Program-made: the position numbers and the translations under genes | In this document: piece after piece, positions 1-11,291 of the stretch | Layout of the letters: each line of letters starts with the position of its first letter | How positions within the stretch are numbered: the stretch's first letter is position 1 | The notes under the pieces: model-generated | Databases searched by the model: none | Told to the model about the DNA's origin: nothing | The model's input: only the letters and a program-made list of their open reading frames with translations | Origin: Todiramphus chloris collaris | Taxonomy: Eukaryota > Chordata > Aves > Coraciiformes > Alcedinidae | Direction: 5' to 3' | Assembly (NCBI GenBank): GCA_025345505.1 | Contig: JANVCC010000048.1 | Span: 3,640,640 to 3,704,639, forward strand | Length of the DNA stretch: 64,000 nt

Positions 1-2373
1 AATCCTATCTTGCCTTGCCATCTATAGTGAATCAGAGAGAGGACTTGAAATGTGATTTCTAAGATCTTATTTTTCCTATGAGGTGTAATTATGTCCAAGA
101 GCTCTGCGAATTGTGGAGAGCATGGCACTTGGACCCCAGCAAAGAGCAGCGGAACGGTTGGGGTGGAGAACGTGTTTCTGGGGCACTGCAGGAGGCATCC
201 CAGGTTGTGTTCCTGTAGTGTGAAAAGTGGAAACCCTCGTGGAAGAGTTTTTACTGTTTTCTGAGCTTTCTTGTGTGCTCTTGCGTAACGTTTTCATTAT
301 TTAGACTAATGAAGTGTTACAAGATGAAATTTACCTAATGGAAAAAAAAAAATCCTTATTTTATATTGAAATGAGAAGTGAGGATTATTTGTGAGGATTA
401 TTTATGCTTATGCAATGTTCTACATTCTGTTAAAAACCTGGGGTTTGCTTCACGCTTGGGCAACGGTTCATGTACGCCAAAATCTTTCATGACATTATTT
501 TTCAGCTTTTAAATTTGTCTTCGAATTGGGTGGTCTAATAAGTTATCTCTCTGTCTCTCACTTCAAATCCGGACTTGCTTATTTTATTTTGCTTCTTAGC
601 ATCACTTTGTCAAAGATGACACAGTTTCTCTAGAAATAAGTCTCTTCTGAGAGATGCTGAGAACCTTTCAAGTGACCTCTGCTGGAGCCAAGAAGACGAT
701 TTATAGCTTTATTAGCAAAGTCTTCTCCTAGAGACAGCTTCATTAGATGTTTTAGAGGAAAAGAAATGTTTTAGGAGTCCGGTCACTAGTTTGTTCTTTC
801 ATTCTTACATCCCAGGAAACCTCACGGCATCCTTAGTGCCAGGTTCTCGGCTCCCCGTTACTGTCAGAGCAGCGCAGTGTGGGAAGAGAACGCTAACGAG
901 ATTGTGATTTCCCAGTTTATGAATTCATTATGCATCTCTCTCTGCCTAGGCTGCACTGCTTTCAGTTGTGGAGAGCAGATCAGTATGATAACTCAGATAC
1001 CAATCTCTAGATAATGTTGCGTAAAACTAACAACTATAAAGGAGCTTTTCTGGAAATTACTGATATTTATGCTTCGTGTTCTTGTATTTTTTTTATATTC
1101 TTTTAACTTACTCTTCAGTGATAATGTAGTAGAAGGAAGTATTAAATTTCTTTTACGTGAATGTCTTTCATATGTAATTCTCTTAGTGGAAAAAAAACCC
1201 CATATAAATATATATATATATAAAAGCTTCTTCGAGAGAATTCCCATCTTCCATTTGCTGTACATTTGAAATGATGTTTTCAGATTCCTACATCAGCAGA
1301 ATGTTTTGTTGTCCTATGTACGGCTGTAGAAAACATATTGAAAATCTCTGTTACCTGGTAAGAATTTATTAGCTGTTCCAGAAGAGCAGCCTGACAATAT
1401 TAGTACCGTATCTCTTCTGTCTGTATAATAGAGTAAGCTGAATTTTCAGGCTGCTGGCAAATTTCGTGTATGCAAAATCCATTTTTAGCTACTTTGTGGC
1501 TGTCCTTAAATCCTTTCTCTTAAGGTATCAGTCGAGCAAACGCAAAGCCTCTAAAAAAGCTGTAGCACAACATCTGTGATTCTTACAAATCTTGTGCTTT
1601 CTGTGTTTGCTGCTTGCCTAAGGGTGCCTGGGATGCAGCCAGACTCAAAAGACTCTACCTCTGCAAGGATAACGTAGAAATGTTCACATCGTCAGGTCAT
1701 AATAAACAGAAAACACTTCAGGGAGGTTGTGGAAAAAAATAAATTGTACTTTTGGCTTGGAAAAACGTTAAGACTCTTTTGTTATAATTTTAAAAGAAAC
1801 CCCTGATTTCATTTGTTATTAAATGATACTAACATTTTAAAACTAAATAACTTTATATTATTTTATTCCTCTGTCCTTGAGATCAGCCAATATAAAGTTA
1901 AACGTCCGATTACCTGGAGATCTTTACCAGTTCCAAGACCATAAGCAATGTTTGCACATCAGTTGTGGTCAGTGTTTATTTTACTAAGTTGACGTTGGCA
2001 TTGCTAAAGTTACCGTAACTGTTGAATAGGCACAGTGTCAATAGCATCTATTGCATTATGGTCAAAGCTTCAAAACTCAAATCACTAAAGCAAAACATCT
2101 TTTAACAAGGATTTGCTGCCGTTTCTCTGGTTGGGGAGCAGATTGTGTCAACAAGTTACATGAGGATTCATTACCTTTCCTTGTCCATTCCTAAAATATG
2201 AAAGGTGTGACTGAGCACAGGACGCAGGAACAGTGAGTGCAAGATGGGCTCTTGCTTTAGCAGGTACTTTAATTTCATGATTTTCTGAATTCTATTCAGA
2301 AACTCCTTTTCTTCAGAACTAGGAGCTGTTTTCTTCAGAACTTTTCTTCAACTAAGTTTAGCTGCTCTTCTGG
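1..2373. other. Unique intronic DNA, no gene seen
   Basis: AT-rich sequence without recognisable repeats except a short (TA)n tract at about 1203-1223. Short ORFs on both strands have no family resemblance and are treated as chance. Confidence 0.6.
1203..1223. repeat. Short (TA)n tract
   Basis: Alternating AT bases (ATAAATATATATATATATA type). A minor simple repeat. Confidence 0.8.
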
Positions 2374-2545
2374 TGAAGGGCCTGGAGAACAAGTCCTGTG
2401 AGAGGTGGCTGAGGGAACGGGAGCTGTTGAGTCTGAAGAAAAGGAGTCTCTCTACAACTACCTGAAAGGAGGTTGTAGAGAGGTAGGCACTGGCCTCTTC
2501 TCACAGGTAGCTAACTATAGAACAAGAGGGAATGGCCTCAAGGTA
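2374..2545 (+). mobile_element. CR1 LINE fragment (sense, internal part only)
   Basis: The sequence follows the CR1 ORF2 end and 3' UTR: a GGCCTGGAGAACAAGTCCT block, then CTCTACAACTACCTGAAAGG, a ggttgtagagaggt block, and ACAAGAGGGAATGGCCTCAAG. It lacks the 3' terminal part, which is unusual because CR1 copies normally keep the 3' end. The missing 3' part may be the small tail at 3366-3412, separated by another CR1 insertion. Confidence 0.85.
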
Positions 2546-2795
2546 ATCAGATGGGGTCAACATTGTGTGCACCTCGGTGGCTGGCATGGAAATGAGTCCA
2601 TATGTCCTTAATTTTCATATTCTTGTCTTGTACTTCTTGTTTTCTATACTTGACAGTGAGATTTCAGATTCCTTTTCAGAGAGTGCTTGCACTACTGAGG
2701 GTTTGCAGTTTGTTTGCATTTTGTCTTGGACAAATTGCAGTAGTTGAGAGGAGGCTTTGTCTTTGGTGCAGTTAAACACAGAGATTTTGACCTTA
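2546..2795. other. Unassigned 250 bp between two CR1 fragments
   Basis: No recognisable repeat or exon. It separates the sense CR1 fragment from the antisense CR1 copy. Confidence 0.5.
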
Positions 2796-3333
2796 CAGAA
2801 TCACAGAGTGGTAGAGGTTGAAAGGGACCTGTAGGGATCATCTATTCCAACCCCCCTGCCAGAGCAGGATCACCTACAGCAGATTGCCCAGGATTGTGTC
2901 CAGGAGAGTTTTGAAAGTCTGTAGAGCAGGAGACTCCACAGCCTCTCTGGGCAGCCTGGCCCAGTGCTCCATCACCCTCACAGTAAAGAAGTTTCTCCTT
3001 ATGTTCAGATGGAATTTCCTGTGTTCCAGTTCGTGCCCATTGCCCCTTGTCCCATCACTGGGTACCACTGACAAGAGACTGGCCCCTTCCTCTTGACAGC
3101 CCCCCCCCCCCCCCCCCTTTTCAGATATGTATAAAAATTGATAAGATCCCTTCTCAGTCTTCTCTTCTCCAGGCTAAACAGACCCAGGTCTCTCAGCCTT
3201 TCCTCATCAGAGAGCTGTTGCAGTCCTCTCATCATCTCTGTAGCTCTCTGTTTGACTCTTTCCAGTATTTCCTTGCCTCTCCCAAACTGGAGAACCCAGA
3301 ACTGGACACAATATTCCAGATGTTGAATGTATG
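2796..3333 (-). mobile_element. CR1 LINE copy (antisense), 3' UTR plus end of ORF2
   Basis: On the + strand it begins with the inverted terminal motif ACAGAATCACAGAG and the block CCAACCCCCCTGCCAGAGCAG. It continues through the inverted 3' UTR (ACTCCACAGCCTCTCTGGGC) into a stretch whose reverse strand encodes remnants of the CR1 reverse-transcriptase C terminus ([20 protein letters not shown]). It is about 540 bp and 5'-truncated near CCAGAACTGGACACAATATT. An 18-C run interrupts the UTR. Confidence 0.92.
3100..3117. repeat. Poly-C run of 18 inside a CR1 copy
   Basis: Eighteen consecutive C residues replace the short C-rich spot of the CR1 3' UTR (CTTGCCCCC in the related copy near 11.6 kb). 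Likely a slippage expansion, and a position where sequencing length error is likely. Confidence 0.9.
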
Positions 3334-3365
3334 TTGAAGACGACTGGACAAAAGAGAAAATGTTA

Positions 3366-3412
3366 ATGATCAGTGATCTTAAAGAACCTGAAAGATTCCA
3401 TGATTCTGTGAT
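3366..3412 (+). mobile_element. CR1 3' tail fragment (sense)
   Basis: ATGATC...GATCTTAAAG, then AACCTGAAAG and ATTCCATGATTCTGTGAT form the CR1 3' end with its 8-bp-type terminal repeats, with a small internal deletion. Only about 47 bp remain. It may be the displaced 3' end of the sense fragment at 2374-2545. Confidence 0.65.
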
Positions 3413-4226
3413 ACCTCTTGTTTAGACCAAGAAGCTATGACAGTCATCGACATTCTCCTGATTTCTAATAAGCAGGAAACCATCAATGTTTGCTTTATTT
3501 TATGGAAAAGTTTTTCTCTTTCTCAGAAGACATTTCCAGTGCCTGAGCAATGTAATTAACACTCTTCTAAAGAATGGGCTTTTGTTATGTCAGATTGTTA
3601 ATTGAGGAGTTGTACTGAGAATTAGTGCCTGTAGCCAACCCCCCGACATAGGATTGTAAAACAACACAGCATTTTTTTTGCCTTTTAATTTTTTTTTGGT
3701 CCTTACCTGTTTCTTACGTATTAGACAAAATTCAGAGTGCACACGAAAAGGAACAGTAGGCAAATTTCTGACCTGTTGCTGTACCACGTAGTTCTTGCAA
3801 GTCTGTCAAAAGGAAATTTCTGAAAATGAATAACCATTTTTCTAAGTGCAAGCTAATTTTTGGAGTAGAATGGCAGTGTGCTGCTATCAGCATTTCCATT
3901 TCCAATACCATTGTGTGGTGATGCGTGCTGCATCTACCCGGCGAGCTGAAAGCAACTCATTTTCTGCTGATGTGGGTTGGCTATTCAGAAGTGATAATAG
4001 GATTAAAGGAAGTTCTCTCGCTGACCAAGAAATGTTGCTGTCTTTAGTTGGGTGCTTGCAGATTTTGGGAATGGATGTCTTCCCGGGTGTTTTGTGCTGC
4101 AGGAGAGCATGTTGATGAAAAAAACAATCACCCGATTTGTTTGAAATCTGCATTCTTATTTCTTATATCATTATTGAAGATATGCTTAAATTTAGGTGTT
4201 TTTCAGTTCAATGTAATTAACCACGC
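3413..4226. other. Unique intronic DNA
   Basis: No repeat, exon or RNA gene recognised. ORFs on both strands here overlap in antisense and look random. Confidence 0.55.
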
Positions 4227-4272
4227 TGGGGGGGCAGGAAGGGAAAGGAGGAGGGGACGGGGCAGGGGACCC
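4227..4272. repeat. G-rich purine tract abutting LTR-like copy 1
   Basis: A run of G7 and GGGAAAGGAGGAGGGGACGGGG type sequence directly adjoins the shared repeat. It is absent from copy 2, so it is either the true end of the LTR, lost in copy 2, or flanking DNA. Confidence 0.6.
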
Positions 4273-4755
4273 CAAACTGCCCGGCGACGGATCCCGGCCC
4301 AGAGATGCCACATTCCCCCCAGAGCTGAGGGACCAGGAGGGCCAAGGTCAGCTCAGCTCTTCTGGCTTCTTGCTCACTTCTTCACTGGCTGGCATCCGAG
4401 AACTCTGTCCCTTCTGCCTTCAGTCCTGATCTGTGTGTTCCTGAATCCAGCCCCAGATCCCAGCTCCTGAACACAGCTCCCAGCTGCTGCTGGGCCCAGG
4501 CTGGGACTCTCCCAGTGCCTGCTCCACAGCACCAGTGCTGACAGGGACATAATTGCCATCAGGGGGGTTGGATCTGATACCATTTTTGTATGTATTTGTA
4601 TATATTCCATTTTATTGCTATTATTTTGATTGTCACTGAAGCTGTTGCAGTTCCCTTGTCTATGGCTGAGTCTCTCTCCCTCATTCCCTTTCTCTGGGGT
4701 AACAGAGAGCGGCTGAGCCAGGTCGAAGGGGCTGCCCTCACCCTAAACCCTGACA
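4273..4755 (-). mobile_element. Endogenous-retrovirus LTR-like element, copy 1 (antisense)
   Basis: This block recurs inverted at 57881-58366 over its whole length, with near identity in the half next to the TG end and more change in the middle. In the - strand direction it begins TGTCAGGGTTTAGGG, as expected for an LTR starting with TG, and its layout resembles the avian ERV LTRs that begin TGTCACGGTTTA (a comparison from memory). It has an AT-rich centre with AATAAA followed by ATGGAATATATAC. No retroviral coding sequence lies on either side, so it would be a solo LTR. The far boundary and target duplication could not be fixed. Family-level assignment is inference. Confidence 0.7.
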
Positions 4756-5376
4756 CTAATCCAGGTGTGGTTATTTTTGTAATTGTGTGTTTTTTATGTT
4801 TCATTCCGAAATCAATGATGAGATGCCTTTTTTATTTTGGGATTTGTTTTTTCTCTTTGTTAGTCATTAGTATTCACAGCTCTATGAGACTGCGGTTCAA
4901 ACTCTTCCCTTGTCTTTGTCACAGAAGATGATGGAGCAAGGTTGCTTAGAAACACTTAACCACACTTGCAGTGGGAGAGACCAGCCTGTTTTGTGTATTC
5001 ACCTGCACATGCAGGGGAGAAAATTGAGTTTCTCTACTGATTATGTTAATTAACTGCGTTTGTTTTAGCAATAGTATGCTTAAACATATGTAAACACACG
5101 GTTTTTTTCATTAGGTACAGTGAGAAAATGTAAAATATCAACTCTTTTTAAAACTGACTTCAAAATCTGAGAAGTCTAAAAAGGAAGTTTTACTGTTGTT
5201 GGCCGAGTTAATCGAGGAATTGCCTTTTATCCCCAAGTTGCATAAATTGGAGATGATTTCATGATCTCTTTAAAGCAATTTTTTGAAAGTTCCTAGCCTC
5301 AGTCGAAGAAAATACGTCTGTCTGAATACCAACAGCAATTATATTTTTCCCTAATCTAGTAAGATTCTTTTAAGGA

Positions 5377-5461
5377 CTGGCCTAAAAATAAACCAAGTCG
5401 CAGAACTTACACAATTTTTGATCTTTTCAACTATGAGCGACTTGGCCTATTTTTAGGCCAG
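5377..5461. repeat. Long hairpin: 25-bp inverted repeat, 35-nt loop
   Basis: The left arm 5377-5401 (CTGGCCTAAAAATAAACC...GTCGC) pairs with the right arm 5437-5461 at 23 of 25 positions. The two mismatches are adjacent and both of A-C type. Inside the right arm, TGGCCTA and TAGGCCA (5443-5449 and 5454-5460) form a second small palindrome that the left arm has lost by the two changes. The total is 85 nt. It could be a tiny terminal-inverted-repeat element remnant, a cruciform, or a small-RNA hairpin; no family was recognised. Confidence 0.8.
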
Positions 5462-6019
5462 CTGTAATTGTACACTAATGTGCTGGAAAAGATAAATGTA
5501 GCTTTTTATCACCCTAACTTCTAAGCACTCCAATTATTACACTTATTAAATATGCTGGAAATGCATGTATTTCCTCCTGTGAATCTGGAATAGACTTTAG
5601 TATCTTTTCAAGAGACTTAAATATTTCATAGCACCGAGCTCCTACCACCGTTAACACACAAGCTGTTATATGGTGGGTCACTGACGTGTGACCCTGTTTT
5701 ATCTTCCTTTATGCTGAACTCATCCTCTTACATCCCGAAGAGCAAAAGATCAGGTTAAAAGTAAAAGCTGCACAACAAAGTGCTTCTGTAAAGCTGTAAA
5801 ATGCTTATGGCCAGTTTATACGATAAAACATTGGAAAAGAATTCCTATAGCTATAGCAGTGTCAGTCTAGTAACAGACCAATAAAGTAAATAACTAAAAA
5901 GATAGAGATAAAATTAAAAATATTTAATTAAAACCCCCAAATATAATTATGAATAAGCAGGAGAATATTTTAATTCTCACTTTAGTTTTCACTATGATTT
6001 TATTAAAAATCAGAGTCAA

Positions 6020-6046
6020 GTAATATGATTTATTAAATCATATTAC
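6020..6046. repeat. Perfect 13-bp AT-rich palindrome with 1-nt centre
   Basis: GTAATATGATTTA, a single T, then TAAATCATATTAC. It lies in generally A/T-rich DNA, so chance origin is plausible despite perfect symmetry. Confidence 0.9.
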
Positions 6047-8918
6047 ATTTTGCTAATGAGTGAATTACTCTGATGCCTATAGACTTGGATATCTTTAAAA
6101 TTCATCAGTTACCGCATGCTTGAAGCAACTGAATGTGGATTTTCACATGAAAGATAGGTGTTGGGGGAAAAAAAACAAACCCCAAACCAACCCCCAAAAT
6201 AACACAATACTGTTTTATGGAATACCTGAATACATCCTTTGGAGTTTTTACAGGAAAATGTTTGGCAAAACTGCTTCTTTGTTAATTTATCTGTGATGAA
6301 CATAGCATAGAAATAAGGAGAAAATGGTATCTCTAGTACTTTATGTTGTCTCCTGTATCTTCTCTTTAGGTGAGACTTGTGTCACAAGAACAAATGAAGA
6401 TAGCGGAACTGTGGGCTTTGTCTCTTTGCATTTCTTGTTTTTCTTCTCCCCTTATTCTCTTATTTTCAATCCCTTAGTTTGTTATTATGAAATAATATTT
6501 AGAAAATACATGCTTATTATGCTACAAAGTCAAAACAATATCAAGGGAACCTGGTAAACCTAAAAATGGTAAGGAGGCAGTGCTGTTGTGAAAGGAAGAG
6601 CATGGAGGTGTTGGCCAGCAGACAGGTGGGATGTACTCCCATGGTAAGTATAGGTGAGCCTGTTATGGTGGCAAAGTGTTTCTTAGTTACACCCTTGAGG
6701 TGAAATTAAGATTTTTGTATCAGAGAATGGGGAGATGCTTGGTCAATAAAATCAGCTCATGTGTTGAGTTATAACTCACTTGCCTGCAGTAGCCTAATCG
6801 TGCCCATAGCTAATGTGGTCTTTTCTGTGGCCGGTGAGAAACGCTTGAGGGAAAATGTGGCATTTCTTTTTTTCCACTCTTTAGTTTTGCAAGTCGTCTT
6901 TGTGCTTAGCAGCAAATCCTCCTTTCCAACAGAGTTTTAGTTACTTCCCTGCTTATCAGTTCAGCTCACTCCTTGCTGCGTGCTGGGCAACTTTGGATTT
7001 AGAAATGCAAATTTTTTGTGTCTTTGTGGTATTTTGATCGTCCCAGAGCTGGAGGTCAATTGCCTTTTAGAAAAGAAATAAGAATTAACAATAATAGTAA
7101 TTATTTCTTAATAGTATTCCTTAAATATTATTTGTTCCAAATTAAAATGGAGCTAAATTGCAAAATGCTAACGTTCTCTGCGGAAAGGAGACCTTAACCT
7201 AGCCCTTTGGCTGTTAAAACGATGTGCATTTTATTGCTGTTAAGTATCTTGAGATATATTACTAGGTCTTTTTTTCAGCAGAGAACTATTTTAGATTGTT
7301 CAGATTAGCTATGAAGACAATCCAAGATTAAAACCATCCATGTCACTAACTGCTCATAAAAATTCACTGAGAAGTTATGTTCTGAATGAGATCTCATCAG
7401 AAAACACGGGTGTTAATAAGAGGAATTCTTGGGCAGAGACTGTGTGTCAGGTAAGGCGTTGACGTGGGGAAGCAGAACCAAGAAATATTCCCGAGAGGAA
7501 CACCAGGAGGAAGGCAACTTGAAAACTCTCTCATTTTGTTCTGAATTTGTCCATTTGTCTCCTTTTTCTCCTGGCTCTGAGATGAGTCCCAACATCGAGA
7601 CCGACAGCATTTTGCAGCGTGGTGCCCAAAGCTCTGCCCCCTGTCCTTTTGCAGCGTTTGCTACGAGCGGTTGGCATCGTTTTAGAGGATTTGACACCAC
7701 TGCTGAGCTCATCCACTGTGGCTGGTTGGTTGGTTGGTTGGATGGTGGGGGAATGAGGGGATTGACCTGCTGTGTTGATGAAAAGGGAGCTGGCTGTTAG
7801 AGATGACAGGCTCCTCTTACTTGCTACCTAAGATGCAAGTCAAGCTGTAGAAGGAACATTGAGGTGACCCGTGAACGGTAACAGTTCTCACCTCTCTTCA
7901 CTCACCCTGCTGACTCTCTGAATTCCTCTTTCATAGCTCTAGGGTAGCTCTCTGACCTCCCTCACTGCTGGCCCTCAAAAAAAATACCCAAGATGCTCAA
8001 CACCAGGTACAGAATTCAGTTTGGTACGACAGTGGGTGGTAGTAGAGTTGCAGGAGCATTTTTACTATCCTTTTTAATATACTTGAAGAAGATTTTGGTG
8101 TGCGTTAGGTTTTCCTTTGTCTGGGTTTCTAAAAGACAGTTCTTTCATTTGGATGGATGTGTGTGGTTTGTCACGACCCGAACGCTCATGTATAGCAAAG
8201 GCTTTTGGAATTCCAATGCTGGTTTCTGGAGTGGTTTTTATAAAGATATTCGTTGGACTTTTCCTTGTACTAATAATGAGAAGGTTGGAATTTTTAGTCA
8301 TGATTTTTGTGAGTTCCTCTGGAAAGTGGGTGGTAGGTGGTAGATGAAGAAGAGTTCTCTGTCAGTGTGTTAGGAGTAAGAAGGTTCCATTGATGAGAGC
8401 TCAAGAAACACTTTGTAGTAGGATTTTTATGTATAGAAATGATGTATCTATTACATATTTTGTGTATAGAGATTATCTTTCGATTGCTGGAAGAGTAGAT
8501 ATCAAAAGGTATCAATATTTGAGGCAGAAAGATTTTTAAGGTCTTAAAAAACACTTGGAAAGGTTTAGCAGTTTTTAATGCAAGTTTCCTGTGCAGAGAT
8601 TTCTAAAACTAGAAGAAAGCATTATAATGTTTAAATTTAGGGGGCTTCATATTTATAGACAGAGACATTCACTGCCTTCACCCCACCCAGATCTTGTATT
8701 TCTGCTAGAGAACTTCCCATTACCATGTGCACAGTAATACTATCTTTTATTATTATTCTTTTTCTCTAGTGCACAAGGTAGGTCACAAATGCAGCTTGTT
8801 TAAGATGCACTGATTTGGTGTCCTGACCAGTCTGAAGTAACTTGTGTACTGATGAGACTTGGGAGCTTTTGCCCTAATGAAGGCAGCAGTTTACGCCTCT
8901 TAAAAAAACCCCACAGTT

Positions 8919-8972
8919 ATGTATGTGTGTGTGTGTATATATATGTGTGTGTGTATATATATATATATATAA
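8919..8972. repeat. (TG)n/(TA)n microsatellite
   Basis: Interleaved GTGTGTGT and TATATATA blocks over about 54 bp. A likely polymorphic marker and Z-DNA/cruciform-prone site. Confidence 0.9.
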
Positions 8973-10551
8973 AACAAGAAAGTTATTTAATTCACTGTGA
9001 GTTTTGTGACATTTGTCGATGTTTTTGAGGAAAAATCAATTTTTTTCCTAAAACAATACATTCTTGCTAGTTTTTTGGTATCATTACAGTCAGTGTGTGG
9101 TTTGTCTGTTTTGGTTTGGTTTTTTTTATCCTACTTGTCGAGGGGAGTGGTAAACTAAAGTTTGCTGCAAAATCCCTTATGGCAGGGAGAAAGAAAGAGT
9201 AACTTGTACATTTTTCCCTTGTATACATTTTCCATTATAAGGAGGATTTATGGTTGGTAATGATTTCAGCACCTAAAGCAGTAGGAACGATCGGAACGCT
9301 TGTTTTGCATTTCAATTTCCATCCTATAATGTTGACCTTTAGTTTCCTCTTCATTTTTTGTCCTGTTTGCCTTCCTTTGTGCTGAATGCCTATCAGGGTG
9401 GTTTTTGCTTCGTATTGGTGATGGTGTTCAGTAAGTTCTGTGTGCACTGGGAGGGTTAAATGCTTTAAACCTCCATTAAATGCCATGTTAGATGTCAAAT
9501 TATTATTGATAAACCCACTGCTCTAAAATCATGCTTAAATCTCATTGTGTTCCTTGTGTTCCTCGGGTGCTGTTGGCCATACTCAGTTTGCATTTCTGGT
9601 GCTGCTTTGATTGCACAGAGTCAAACGGAAAACATTGTGAAAAGAGAAAATATTGATTTTTCTTCTAGTTAAGCAGCGGTTTTCCAAGTGACAGAGCTCA
9701 ATTACATTATACTGGTTGTAGGGCTATTTAACATACTCCTCCTTAGTGAAGGGATTCTGGCCAGTAAAGTCCTGTATCTTAATTAAACCAATATTGTGAG
9801 GGCAGTTGGATAGAACATACATTTGAAAATGTAAATGTCAAGTATATTGTACCAAGGCTTATCAGTTAAATACTGCGAGGTTACAGCCCGGATGAGGCTG
9901 CTGGGAGCAATAACAATTACTCAGCCTTTTCTTCTTCTTCTGATGCTGTGCAATTAGATCATGCCATTGTCCATTTGACAGCTACTGGAAAGTGCAAATT
10001 AGGGTAAGTTAGAAGTGAATGGATGAGCAGAGTATTTAAATATTTCATGACTGAGTTGGAGTAGGTGCTTCATGTGAGGTCAGCCCGCAAGCCTCTCCCA
10101 GAAGCGTCGTCAGAAAATTCCACGTAATATTAAGAAAAAAGCTGAATGAATGGCAAAGCCAACTCGGTCACTGAAAGGAATTAAAAGGACTTGAAAAAAC
10201 AGGTGAGAAGCTGGCAGAGAGTGGTGCAGGCACAGCTTGCCTTTATGCAGAGCCTGTGCTCTGTATGCGCTATATTTTACGGGGTATCCCGGTGTTCTGC
10301 TTTGTGGGCAGTGTCTGTGTGTGGGGAGGGAATCCCAGGTTCACCCAAGCAGAACTGATCCATTCGTGGCCTCTTTAGGAAGCTCTGTGTACATTTAGTG
10401 AAGTTGGTCGCAGTTTCTGTATTGATCTGAAACCACCACAAACTTAATGAGAATGAATGGTAATAGGAGCTCATAAACCTTGTTTTTCTGTGTTGAGGTA
10501 TACATGTTGAAACCTTTCAAATGCAGTTTGGGTCTTCTCCTTTCCCCCTTT
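8973..10551. other. Unique intronic DNA
   Basis: No repeats or exons recognised. The part at about 9860-10080 has non-repetitive sequence with several homeodomain-type TAAT/ATTA cores (CAATTAGATC, GCAAATTAG) and could be a conserved non-coding element. This is a guess without alignments. Confidence 0.45.
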
Positions 10552-10684
10552 TTCCTTCCTTCCTTCCTTCCTTCCTTCCTTCCTTCCTTCCTTCCTTCCT
10601 TCCTTCCTTCCTTCCTTCCTTCCTTCCNNNNNNNNNNTCCTTCCTTCCTTCCTTCCTTCCTTCCTTCCTTCCTTCCTTCCTTCC
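10552..10684. repeat. (TTCC)n tetranucleotide microsatellite with assembly gap
   Basis: At least about 120 bp of pure TTCC units on both sides of ten N at 10628-10637. The long ORFs on both strands here (Pro-Ser-Phe-Leu or Lys-Glu-Gly-Arg repeats) are artefacts of the repeat. True length is unknown. Confidence 0.97.
10628..10637. other. Assembly gap (10 N)
   Basis: Ten N inside the TTCC array. The round length suggests a placeholder and not a measured distance. Confidence 0.98.
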
Positions 10685-11291
10685 GCACAGTTTGCTGTTC
10701 TACTTGGGGGCTTTTCCTCCCCTAGTGCAGACTATTGGAACCACTCCTAAATGTCGACTATGGAAAATGTAAATCTCTTTGAAGGTAGCAGAAGAAGGCA
10801 ACTTTTTTACCATTGAGCCATCGAGATAAAAACATGACATGCTTTGTTTGAGGGATGAGTAAATGACCGTCCCGTTACCTCAGAGCTCCTGTGTTGTTTT
10901 GCAGGATGTGACCTTTTGGTTCTGCAGGCACATGATAAGAGTGTCTGTAGCTGTGATTCTTTCTTAATGCGTAGAGACGAGGGAGAAGAACAAAAACCAG
11001 AGGCTTCACCTTGTAAAGTTTGATGGTATTTACCTTCACGATAGCAGCAGTTGATTGGCAGTGGCCGTGTGTGTGCCGTGCCTGCCAGCCGCTGATGCCT
11101 TCCTCTTCCAGCTCCTGCACAGAACTGACACGGCTCAGACTCCTGAGGCTTTTCTTCATCTGGGTTGGTGAAAACTGGCAGCTGGGGAAAGCTTGCTGAG
11201 GGATCAGGTGGTTTGGGTGTGAGCCTTCTGTTTTTGAAAGTGGTTAAAAAAAAGGAACAAAAGCCACTGCACCTCACTCTGTTGTTGAGAT
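10685..11291. other. Unique intronic DNA
   Basis: No recognisable gene. A 156-codon open frame on the - strand (10807-11277) has no domain, no clear splice context and an overlapping second frame, so it is not called. Confidence 0.5.

Larger units (their letters stand above)
4756..8918. other. Unique AT-rich intronic DNA with two inverted repeats
   Basis: No gene recognised. Contains the hairpin at 5377-5461, the palindrome at 6020-6046, an A/T-rich stretch around 5900-6060 and a (GGTT)n patch near 7722-7740. ORFs of 60-123 codons show no family features. Confidence 0.55.

Noticed and set aside
4590..4931. 113-codon open frame on the + strand starting MYLYIFHFIAI, echoed at 57726-58046 on the - strand
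   Set aside because: The shared protein-like part comes from the LTR-like repeat present in both places. It is antisense to the element and runs into unrelated flanking DNA in each copy, so it is not a gene family.
10395..10772. Long Lys-Glu-Gly-Arg and Pro-Ser-Phe-Leu repeat proteins on both strands
   Set aside because: Pure translation of the TTCC microsatellite and its N gap.
10807..11277. 156-codon open frame on the - strand
   Set aside because: No family signature and a competing overlapping frame. Treated as chance.
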